The notes beneath the pieces are model-generated. The model was not told the DNA's origin and did no database searches. It worked only from the letters and a program-made list of their open reading frames with translations. From Drechslera avenae (Eukaryota > Ascomycota > Dothideomycetes > Pleosporales > Pleosporaceae), in the NCBI GenBank assembly GCA_034640345.1, contig JAXRVH010000059.1, forward strand, positions 62,001 through 126,000: a DNA stretch of 64,000 nucleotides, given 5' to 3'. Positions within the stretch are counted from its first letter, which is position 1; every line of letters begins with the position of its first letter. This document shows positions 22,552 through 32,183 of this stretch, in pieces. Position numbers and translations under genes: made by a program.

Positions 22552-23163
22552 TTTTTGATGAAGTAATACCAACACAGCACAAGACTATATCCAATGTTGT
22601 AACATGATGTGACTCTCGTAACCTGCTTCCTAATGCGGTCACACGATTGATAGTGTTTGCTTGTTGAGACAGTAACCTGATTGCAGAGAGGCTGGATTAG
22701 CAGATATAACAGACCCCGAGAACTTCCAAGCGCTAATCGCTAGTCGAGTATACAACGGTACCACAGTCCGGCTACTCGAGTCCCATGGCAGGTTCTCGAA
22801 CCTATAGTTTGTAGTCAAGTGATTGAAGCGGACGCAACACCATATCATGCAAAGTTTTGCCGTGGACCAATCGGCTGGATAGTTCAACCGCGAAAAGCAC
22901 AGTCGAGCAGTAAAACGATTGACTGCTGTTGCATGAGCCAAGGACGTGAGGCTGGTTGACGGTTGACGTCGTGAAGCTGCCAAGTAAGGTGGCCAGTGCG
23001 CTAGTCCAAGCTTGTCGCTGCCTCGAGGCCTTTTTGTCCGCTTCACAACCTTTCACCCATCAACCACATCCATCCGAGTCCCCCGCAAGCTGCTGAAGCC
23101 CCAGTTTGGTAAATCCTCTTCTCCATCTCCACGCGACACTACCGCACTCCGACAGCCACAACA
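22552..23163. other. Intergenic, no gene seen
   Basis: About 610 bp with the 3' flank of the oxidase gene and the promoter of the SR-type gene. Pyrimidine-rich sequence precedes the ATG at 23164. Confidence 0.6.
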
Positions 23164-24165
23164 ATGTCTCGCGGCGGCGGCACCACGCTCTACGTCACCG
23201 GCTTCGGCCACGGCACACGCGCTCGCGACCTAGCCTACGAGTTCGAACGGTATGTTTCTCCCCACGCTTCGCCCCAGTCCCGACCGATCTCGCATCATCA
23301 TCGTCGTCGTCGTCGTCCAAGCCAGACCCCGATTTCCCGCAATTATCCAGCTTCCTGCAGCTCCTCCCAGCATCTGTAGTGACAGCTCGCTCGCGCGACA
23401 CCGCTTCTCCTCCCTCTCTTCCATATCCCAGCGCACCGACCTGCCACTCCCCGTCGTCCAGTACGAAAAAGCATTCTGACAAATTCCAAAGCTATGGCCG
23501 TCTTGTCCGATGCGACATCCCAGCGCCCCGTTCGGCTTCGTCTAGACTGTGAGTTAGCCTTGGACTTAGGCAAACGACCCGGGCTCTAACAGGCCAGCAG
23601 CTTTGCCTTCGTGGAATACGAGTCTCGCCGTGATGCCGATGACGCATACCACGAGATGCACAACAAGCGCATCGGCCGCGATGACTTGTTGAAGATCGAG
23701 GTAAGCGCCATCACGTTTGATGACGTGTGTTGTGCTAACAAGCCGTAGTGGGCCCGTACTCCTCCGTCGGCATCATGGCGTTTCGACTCTGGCCGTGACC
23801 GTCCCCGTGGTGAGCGTTCCGAGCGTGGCGGCGACCGTGGCGACCGTTCCGATCGCGGAGATCGTGCGGATCGTGGCGTTCGCTCTCCTAGACGTCGCAG
23901 CACGTCTCCTCGTCGCGAGCGTGGTGCTTCCCCTCGCAAGGATGACCGTCGCGAGCGCGATTACGACCGTCGTGATCGCGACCGGTCCAGGAGCCCCATT
24001 GATGGCGACCGTGAGATGAAAGACGTGCGTGATCGTGAGGATGATCGTGGCGATCGCGACCGTGGCGACCGTGACGAGAGGCGCGAACGTGACCGCGAAG
24101 CCGAGCCGGTCGGCGAAGTGCGCAAGAGTGAGCCCTCCAACCCCTATGACTGGGAACTACTCTGA
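23164..24165 (+). CDS. SR-type RNA-binding splicing factor (one RRM plus Arg-rich tail)
   Basis: Four exons (23164-23249, 23492-23548, 23601-23700, 23749-24165) encode 219 residues. The RRM is at residues 8-80: RNP2 is LYVTGF and RNP1 is FAFVEYES, and the first splice restores FERYGRLVRCDIP. After ARTPPSASWR comes a long tail of Arg-Asp, Arg-Gly and Ser-Pro-Arg elements, ending SNPYDWELL. It resembles fission-yeast Srp1 and other single-RRM SR proteins that select splice sites in the nucleus. Intron 1 is 242 bp, several times longer than its neighbours, and retaining it leads to an early stop. Intron 2 ends in three closely spaced AGs (23592, 23597, 23600). These features suit alternative splicing, as in other SR genes, but that is inference. 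Confidence 0.88.
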
Positions 24166-25660
24166 TCAACATTGAACTAGTCGACTCTCCCCCTCCACCA
24201 GCGCATGAGGATCTGGACGTGGCCGAGTAGAGCTGAGGCTGTCATGCTTTCCGCAGGCAGTGTCTGGTCTGTCGCCACTGTCTTCACAAGGCCAGTATTG
24301 ACACGAGTGCTATCAAAATTGTACCAGCACAGTGTTTTGTTGAATTGGAGAAGGGGATTCGGGTTTTGTTACGTCTATGAGTGGAGGCTAGATTTACTTC
24401 TATGTCCTGCCACGACATTAATGCATTCAGCAGTCGAAAAGCTCGGTTCGGTTCTTCTTTGGCGAACGGTTACGGCGATTATCACTCGATTCGGTTTGTC
24501 GCCTTGTTTCGGTCGATCGGTCGATGTCGATGCGGTTCGAGTTCCTTGCGTCCTGTACACTATTCGGTCGGTCCGTAGCACGTCGAACACTTCCAACCTC
24601 CCTTTCCCTCCCTTCGATCACCCTCGATCTCGCGTTTACGCTACTTCCTCGACGCCCTCCCCCACCGCGAATATCTAATAAGTAAGGTTTGTGTACTTGT
24701 TTAGATTACATAGTTCCTTGACCATTGTGATTGTGACACCTTTGCTCATGTATGCAGCCTCTTACAAGCATATGCGTTTTTTATGATAATACACTATATC
24801 CTGTTCAACAGGTGTTTAGCCTATCGAAAGTCTCTCTTCTGTAGTGGTCCATGCGACGACGTGAAGACTTTAGAACACATGTTGATCCATGGGTGTTTGA
24901 AGTGAGAAATGCCCAACATGATGCCAACCAGCTAGGTACCCATGTTGGAAAACAAAGAGCTCCTGCGTTTTTTTTCTACAGTATGCGTCTGCAGTAGACA
25001 TGATGGATATATGTAGGGCTGCGTGTCATGGAACACTCTGCGCTTCGTGACTTTGCTCGTCGCAGACGTCTATCGTTTCACCACACGACTATGTGCGGGT
25101 CCCGCCGCCGCATGCCCACAACTTGCAAGTTCCTACATAGGGCGAGCCAAGATTCCCTACATGTGCACGAAGACGGGTAAGACGGGGTGTTGGCGCCTTC
25201 GGCATGTTCGGAGTAAGAAGGGATGCGCGTTCAAGGGTGGCTAAGGAGTCGAACTAGGATGGGACAGGACTAGCGCATCCGCCACGTTTACTCAGCCACG
25301 CTCGTTCGCATGCCGCGACATCTGGTGTGTGATCCGTGGATCAATTCGGCGCTCCGTTCACTCTGACCACTTTGTCCCTCTGTCGCTCTGTCACTCTTTC
25401 CCGGTAGCCTTTCCTCTCCCCCTCTTACCTTCAACCCCGTCTCTTCATACCCTTTTCAGTTTTTGCCAAATTCACAATACCGCCATTCACTCAGGAGTAA
25501 AGTCTGAGTAAGCACAGCTTCTCAACAACCGACGCGAACATTACCCAATTTTGCCACACCTTACCGACGACGTAGACGACGTATCGTTTTGTTTTCTTCG
25601 ACTGCCGAATCAATTTCACTTCTACGACAACTCCTGTCATCCACAAACTAAACCGCCAAC
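24166..25660. other. Intergenic, no gene seen
   Basis: About 1.5 kb. The frame at 24205-24678 (157 codons) and its antisense partners lack family resemblance. The last 300 bp before 25661 are pyrimidine-rich, like a promoter and leader of a highly expressed fungal gene. Confidence 0.55.
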
Positions 25661-26126
25661 ATGTCTAAGCCAGTACGTATCCTATGCGCTTACGGGCGCA
25701 TCGCATCCACCTCCTAATCACTCCAGCCATGTACTTACAACATTTCAGGAAGGCGCGCCACCGGCATACCCCCAAAACCCGCCGCCTATCCACCAGGACG
25801 CCGGTCCAGCCCCGGGCGGCATGCAACCCTCGTACTACAACCAGGGCGGCGGCCAGCCAGACTACTATGGCGGAAGCCCGAACCCTTATCAACAAGGCCA
25901 GCCTGGCCCCTACGGACCGCCACAAGGCCAGTATGGTCCCCCGCAAGGCCAGTATGGTCCTCCACAAGGCCAGTACGGTCAGCAGATGCAGTACCAGCAA
26001 GGACCGCCGCCCCCGGGAGGCTACTACCAAGATGACAGAAGGGGTGGCGGCGGTGGTGGAGGAGGCTTGTTCGCCGGTTTGTGCGCGGGTCTGGCCTGCT
26101 GCTGCTGCTTGGACTGCTTGTTCTAA
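25661..26126 (+). CDS. Pro/Gln/Gly/Tyr-rich protein with a C-terminal CYSTM-like cysteine module
   Basis: Exon 1 holds only four codons (25661-25672, MSKP). A 76-bp intron follows (GTACGT donor, TTTCAG acceptor), then exon 2 (25749-26126), giving 129 residues. The middle is low complexity with near-perfect repeats of PQGQYGP (about residues 62-85). After DDRRGGGGGGGG comes LFAGLCAGLACCCCLDCLF, a hydrophobic cysteine-rich end typical of the CYSTM module, a tail-anchored stress-associated element found across eukaryotes. Expected at the plasma membrane with the Pro/Gln-rich part in the cytoplasm. The tiny first exon is easily missed, but the start context (gccaacATGtct) is good and the splice keeps frame. 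Confidence 0.85.
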
Positions 26127-27183
26127 GCGTGCATGGCTCGGGCTGGATGATGGGATGGGATGGAAGACGCGCTAGACGATTGTAGAATTCCGAGTCGATG
26201 CAGGTCCGACAATTTCAATGTCTTGGCCTGGGGAGCCTTTGAAGATCGAAACACCATTCAACGATCGACACGAGGAGGCTGCCGGAGGTGCCATGTAGAC
26301 TGAATTGGTTTCTTTTGTTTACTTTCTTTTTCTCCCGTTCTAGGATGCACTTCAAGGCATGGATTTGTTCGACAAAGGTCGTGGCCCGGTCGAGCCTTTT
26401 ACATTGTACCTGCAAAAACACCCTTTTGTAATGTCCAATATAACTAATTAATCACACAAGTCCCCCGCCACGCTTCCTCTGGGACTGGCCCTCTCTTGCG
26501 ACCTATCCATCTCTACAGCACATATTGTGGAGAGACTGTACCGGCATCATCGCCGCGCGTTGCTACAGCGTCGTTCCCTGGACAATGTGGCCATCTTTGC
26601 CCCATCCGTCATCTGGCCCCTCAGCGGAAGCTAAGTAGAGCTCCAGCCGCAGGTGCACGACCCTGCACTTGACACAGCCAGGAACCTTGTTTGCTCCCAA
26701 CATTTGTTTTACCCCGATAGGCGTATAGTGTCGGCGGTCAGGTGCACAAACTCGGTGGAGACGCTTGACAGCTATACAGTAGAGGCAGTGCCACCCTTGC
26801 CGTGTGACGAGCAGCAAAGGCAGCGAAACAGGCTTGATTGTACCGTCGCACACGTCGTTGCTAGGGTGAACATGTGCGTTTAAAGAGTGGGCAGGTCTTC
26901 CGAGCAAGAGAACTAACTGGACCCTTCGCTGTGCAAAACTTTGGTCCAGCCTACCCTTTACGACACCTGCTTCCGAGGCCACTACCGGAGATAGCGAACG
27001 CAAGCGTACGTCAACCTGCAACAGCGTCATCGAAGTCGAAGACCGTTTCGCGGCTGATATAAATCGCCTCCTCCCAAGAAGACAAAGACAAAGACACCGA
27101 CTCCGACTCCGCTCCACGACCAAACGTACCTCGGCTCCACCACCCCAACCCCCCAACTTCCACCACCCAACAACCCAAACATC
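26127..27183. other. Intergenic, no gene seen
   Basis: About 1.06 kb. A 210-codon antisense frame (26563-27195) crosses the promoter of the next gene and has no family resemblance. The final 100 bp are rich in C/A runs, a common fungal leader composition. Confidence 0.55.
27058..27063 (+). promoter_or_regulatory. TATA-like box of the first CFEM gene
   Basis: TATAAA lies 126 bp upstream of the ATG at 27184, with a C/A-rich leader between them. Confidence 0.45.
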
Positions 27184-27676
27184 ATGAAATTCCACAGCTC
27201 GGTCTTCGCGATTGTCACAATTCTTCCCGCGGTGTGGACATTGCCCACAAACCTTGCACGCGAATTTGCACTTCCCACATGTGGCGCAGTATGTTTTCTC
27301 GGAGAGATTTCCAGGGCCGTGCTAACAAAGCTGGATAGAGTGAATGTCTTGCCACTACCAACAGCACCTTTGACGGCTGCGCTCCAGGCGACCTGACTTG
27401 CATCTGCAAGTTGGAGCAGAGTGAAGTGACTCGCTATGTAACCACGGTGCAGCCATGCTTGGACGGCGAACCAGGCAGACGGGCTTGCACAGCCGGAGCT
27501 GTTGCCAGTAAGTTATTCGGCAAATTTCCCACGCGGCGATGAATATTCTTGCTAACACGCGCCTACCAGATTACAAGCAACTTTTGGCCCGCGTTTGCTC
27601 GCAGCCCGAGTACGGCAGCCTGAACAAGACTGTTGTGTTTGCGCCTGTGCCAACCTCTCCAACACCGACTCTGTGA
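27184..27676 (+). CDS. Secreted CFEM-domain protein
   Basis: Three exons (27184-27288, 27339-27507, 27570-27676) with introns of 50 and 62 bp encode 126 residues. The signal peptide is MKFHSSVFAIVTILPAVWT. The mature protein has the eight CFEM cysteines in order: TCGA, SECL, GCAP, the TCIC pair, PCLD, ACTA and VCSQ, with the Asp of GDLTCIC in the place used for haem-iron binding by iron-scavenging CFEM proteins. The short tail after the last cysteine shows no convincing GPI anchor signal, so it is probably freely secreted. CFEM proteins take part in haem uptake, surface structure or host interaction; which applies here is unknown. First of three same-strand CFEM-type genes. Confidence 0.9.
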
Positions 27677-27971
27677 ACGACCGAAATTCACATTCGAATG
27701 CGATTACGACGCGAAACAACACGTCCATAATGAGATATACGTAATGATAATAGATTCTTCTTTCTCTACATCACATGCATTTGCTTGATGCTGTAGATTC
27801 CTGTCCTCTCGAGTACCGCTGCCCCTTCTCAAGCGCTGTGTCACCCAGTATACCAGTGAGGCGAACTACTCGGCCGTTTCCTTGACCCTTCACTTGTCGA
27901 ATGGTAGTTGTAAACGCGGCATTGTTCATCAAGGCGTGACTGTCACTGCTAATCACGACTCGAATACTTCG
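27677..27971. other. Short gap between CFEM genes; may hide a first exon
   Basis: The reading frame of the next gene is open back to 27789 but contains no ATG before 27972. A missing exon with a signal peptide may lie in this 295-bp gap. I could not find one that joins in frame. Confidence 0.4.
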
Positions 27972-29875
27972 ATGTCATGCGGTCGAGTCATGGCACAGCA
28001 TGACGAGACAACCCAACATGACTATAGCTTACCTCCTACAACAACCGCTATTGCTCTTTCAGCGTCTTCGCCTCCAACTCAAGCCAGCTCTGTGTTTCAT
28101 CCTGCAATGACAGTCAGCTGTCCGGTAAGATGGCCATCAATCTCTTCATATTTCGCAATGATCTTGACCGTCACAGGTTTCGCAAAGATGCCAGGAAAAA
28201 GCAGGCTGGAACATTCCGGAGTTTACAACACCCAAAAGACTTTATTGTGAGAACAGTACAGATGACGCTCCTTCATACTTCCGTTGCGTATGCGGTCGAA
28301 CAAATTCTCTATATCACAATGCGTACTTCTCTGCCCAGTGTGTTTACCAAGAATGCACTGATAATAGTGACAGACAGTGTAAGTGACGTAGGCTTATTTG
28401 CCTAGGCAGTGAAAGACCAAGTGCTAACACTTCCTTCCAAGCTTTCATAAGTGCATATAGGCAAGGGTGCACGGAACTTGGGTACCAGTTACTTGATATC
28501 AGTGAAGAATGGGCCCCATTTTCTTTACCACCTATTTCATCGAGCACCACTTCAACAACCACGAAGACTACTTCTCAACCGAGCATTCCGTCTGATACCT
28601 TTCTCACTGTCCCTCACACCACTCGCTACAGTACATCAACGAAAACAATCATCTTGACAGAGACAACGGACATGGTCAGTTCAACGACACCGTTGTCTAC
28701 CCCAACAACAACCCAATCACCTACACCCAACACTGCTACAGCAGCCTCCGCAGAACAAACTTCAAGAAACGTGGCTGATGGCCAGATTCCCATCTGCGGT
28801 GTAAGTACCTCCTTTTCTTCCCTTTGAATCACTGCACTAACAAACAATCCAGATCTACCAAAAATGCATGAAACCCCAACCCTCAGGCCAACCCACCTGC
28901 CACGCAAGTGACCTCGCCTGCATCTGCAAAGCCAGCAATTCGCTCAACAAAAACACGCAATTCGACCAACAATGCGTCTACGATAGTTGTTTTGGGGATA
29001 TTGGAAAGGAAGGTACGTTCTACTTGCCCCCCCCCCCTTTCTTCTACGATTTGCCTTGCCAAATTATACTGGCAAGAAAAAACTACATAAGTAAGCTGAC
29101 CAAAAAAATAGAGTTTCTCGACAACCTAGTTTACAACTGCCAAAAAGTCTCAAACCCTCTCACCGATATTCCTAGACGATGGGAACCCTATTTACCCCAC
29201 AGCTACCCCACATCATCCTCCTCCCCTTCCTCCTCCACCGCTGCCACCGGTAACGTTCTCACAGCTACAACTGCTGCCGCCACCGGCTCTCCTGCCACAG
29301 CACAGCATCTCAGCACCGGGGCGATTGCAGGCATCGCCATCGCCGCAACACTCGTCCTCTTCGTTCTCGCGCTACTAGCGAAACTATACTATTCCACAAA
29401 GAAGAAGGCGACGCGGCTCCGTATCGAGAACGCCGAGCTAGCAGACGCGACGAATCCTGATGGCGCATCGAGGCGCATCACGGCGTTGATGAGTGGCGCA
29501 TCGTCGCTTTCTTCGCAACGTAGCATGGCGCCGGGAGATCCGGGCTCAGTCTACAACGATGCTACGCTCGTGGGATCGCCGCTGTACAGTCCTCGTCATG
29601 CTCGGTTTGGCGAGGGCGCTGCGGCTGGGGCACCACCGGAGGTCGAAGATTACGACGTCAGACATGGAGCTAGTGATTGTGTTGGGGAGACGGGGTTTGA
29701 ATTAAGAGAGTTGGATAAGGCATATTATGGGAGGCCAAGTCCGGGCACGGCGCATGAACTTGGAGGCGGCGAGATTGGGGAGGCGAGAGGCGGTGGGAGT
29801 GTGGTTCAGCCGGTGCCGCCCCCGCGTGTGTATGATGATTCCGAGAGCGACTATGAGAGCGTGAGGAGGTGGTGA
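27972..29875 (+). CDS. Membrane-anchored protein with two CFEM-like domains (N-terminus unresolved)
   Basis: Exons at ~27972-28124, 28177-28378, 28442-28800, 28853-29012 and 29112-29875 all join in frame. The first domain has eight cysteines (SCPVSQRC, YCEN, the RCVC pair, QCVYQEC, GCTE). A Ser/Thr-rich linker follows, then a second set of eight (ICGIYQKC, TCHA, the ACIC pair, QCVYDSC, NCQK). A second Ser/Thr/Ala-rich stretch leads to a transmembrane segment (IAGIAIAATLVLFVLALLA) and a basic stop-transfer YYSTKKKATR, with a cytoplasmic tail of about 160 residues. The 99-bp intron at 29013 is in frame. The ATG at 27972 is only the first in-frame choice. It gives no signal peptide, so the true first exon is missing from this model or the gene is damaged at its 5' end. 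Confidence 0.7.
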
Positions 29876-30506
29876 GAGCATAGTTGTGCCGAGGGAGTGG
29901 TAGAGAGGATGGGGGGGAAACCATGTGGTTGGGGACTTGAGAGTTGCTTGTCAGACAGACTCTCGAGGACGGACATGTTTTTTTCATCCGGTGAACGGGT
30001 AATGTTGGGATATTATGCTCTGCGTAAATGCTCCGTGGCTCTAGGAATCGAATCTGTTTTGGGTTCCAAGGTACCGAATATGATAATTATAGTAAGGTCT
30101 ATTTGCCCCTGCCAATTGAACTGTTCCACAGTAGCGTTCAGGTCAGACATCTCAACCTGCTTACATTACATGTGCGTAGGTCAACATTACAATGTACAAC
30201 TCAATTTCGTGAGCATCAGCTCAATAGCTCGTCGTAAAACAAGACAGATGTGCGTGCCGCATGGGGTACAGGCGAGGCTGTGCGAAGGGCGCAGGGTGGG
30301 ACGATTGGGTGTGTGTGGTACGGTGTGCTGGGCGTGGGTTACCGTTTGCTGGGGTGTGGGGTCCGTTGAATGACAGACCTAGAAAGGGCATGGTGTTGGA
30401 GGTTGAGCAAACATGCCACACTTTAGCATAAGAGGTGCGAGCTCAAGGCCTCGTGTCTCCTACTCTGACCTTTCAGAATCGCTGCAACTCGTCCTTTGTA
30501 TTTACG
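29876..30506. other. Intergenic; contains one copy of a dispersed repeat
   Basis: About 630 bp between two CFEM-type genes. No gene is called. A short segment inside it is repeated in opposite orientation near 36.1 kb. Confidence 0.55.
30179..30278 (+). repeat. Dispersed repeat, copy A
   Basis: About 100 bp starting GGTCAACATTACAATG and ending CGAGGC. It matches the minus strand of 36062-36159 at roughly four of five positions by eye, with many C/T differences. Probably the relic of a larger mobile or duplicated element. Confidence 0.6.
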
Positions 30507-32183
30507 ATGCTTGCTGCAGTCCTCATTTTCGTCTTTTCGGTAGGCCTTGTCACTGCCCAGGAGCGGGATAAATTCTGTGGTGCACCAATGCCGCCGCTAC
30601 CGCTTCCTGATTGCACAGTAAGTACAATTGTGGAGCGGTTCAACTGACGTGTAAAGCTGACAAGTTAACAGAAACAATGTCTCATCGGAGAGAACAAGGT
30701 ACTCGACGGGGGTTGTGCAGATAATCTATACCTCTTCTGCGTCCTCAAAATCGTAGATATACACTTCAAGGTGTTTGGCCCCTGCCTCCTTCAAGCATGT
30801 CCTAGTATGGCCGATCGACAAGGTAAGACTTTGTCTCTATCAGTCAGTGGTGTTCAGATATGCTTAAGCAGAAAAACAGACTATGTGTATACGTTCATGG
30901 AGACATGTAACGGAACATTCCCTGATCCCCCCACCAACGGCGACTTTGGTTCCAAGGATCTACTTCAGGATCTTTCTTCAAGTAGTGTCCCAGCAAGCAC
31001 TGCGGACCCGGAGAGTGAGACTCTAGTAACCATGACGAACTCCGATGTACCTCCTGTATTCTCAATGGATCCTGCGAGCGAGAATTCGCCGAGTTCGACA
31101 GCACAGCAACCGATTACGACAACAACAAGCAAATCAAGTGATTCACCGAGTTCTGCACCCCCACAGCCATCAACGATATCTCGGCCTACTCCACCAGCGT
31201 CTTCAGCTGTACCTGCAGTGCCCAGCTCTACTGTACAAGGCAAAGAGTCTGTACCCGTCGTTGCCGTTCCGCCAACGGCCAACTCTGATTCCTTCAAACC
31301 CCCATTGCGAGGTCAGACCGATACATCAACACATGATCATGTCACTGTCGCTACCACAATTCAAACCACATCCACACCCTTGAGTAGCAGCAGTTCCGAA
31401 CCGGCATTCAGTACTACCGCCATCGCGGGGACAGCAGCCGGCGGCACAGTAGGGATCGCCCTCATCATCGGCCTAGTATACTTCCTCATGCGCCGCCGCA
31501 AGCGCAGAGCCTCCATGGCCTCTTCAGAACATATGTGGGACCCCGCAACACACAATACAGACCGCAAGCCCACATTTCCTGTACTACAAAACGACTCAGC
31601 GTTTGGAAGGTACTGCGACGCGAATGGGCAGCAAATGACCAAGGCCGAGCTGCACAGCGACGCCTTGCTGCCTCCTCCCCCACAGACTCCCAATCAGGGT
31701 CCTTTCGAGGCCTCGGGAATTCAAAATGAAGGAAAGGTGGGAAATATGCAGTACTACCAACCTCCACACGACTACCAAAACGACAATTACGACTCCTGGT
31801 ACCCTGAGCTACCTTCTCATCCCGCAAAACCCCTGTCGTCCCCCACATCACCAATCTCAGCCGTCTCTTCTACACCGCACGTTTGGCATTCTTCCAACAG
31901 TCCGACACTGAGGTTCAGCAACGCCGATTTGCGCAGTGACAGCCTGAGGAGCCCTCTAAGTGAATTGGGTGTAAACGCGCCGTCGAGGTCTATGAGGTCA
32001 GCGGAATTGGGTGGAGAGGAAGTTCGAGGTTCGAGAAGTGAGTCACCAGTAGAACTACACAATGAGACGTTGTTGCCACCGAAGTTTGGTAGGAGTGGGT
32101 TGGGCGATGGACATGAGATGGTGGGTATGGAGGGGGGAAGTGGGGGTAACGGAATGAAGGTTCGGGTTTCTACGAACTTCTGA
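30507..32183 (+). CDS. Membrane-anchored CFEM-like protein with Ser/Thr-rich stalk
   Basis: Three exons (30507-30617, 30672-30822, 30880-32183) with introns of 54 and 57 bp encode 521 residues. The signal peptide is MLAAVLIFVFSVGLVTAQ. Eight cysteines follow in CFEM-like order (FCGA, DCT, QCLI, GCAD, FCVL, PCLLQAC, TCNG), but spacing is looser than in the first CFEM gene and the CxC pair is absent. A Ser/Thr/Pro-rich stalk of about 170 residues leads to the transmembrane segment (GTAAGGTVGIALIIGLVYFL) and the basic stop-transfer MRRRKRR. A cytoplasmic tail of more than 200 residues is rich in Ser, Pro and Asn. The architecture resembles fungal wall-sensor proteins. Intron 2 is in frame; splicing joins DRQ to DYVYTF. 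Third and last of the CFEM-type run. Confidence 0.8.

Noticed and set aside
20819..24165. A secondary-metabolite cluster around the FAD oxidase
   Set aside because: No polyketide synthase, NRPS, terpene cyclase or cluster regulator occurs in the window, and its neighbours are a membrane sensor and a splicing factor.
24205..24678. A 157-codon frame downstream of the SR-factor gene
   Set aside because: Starts from a weak ATG in the 3' flank, with no homology and no splice structure.
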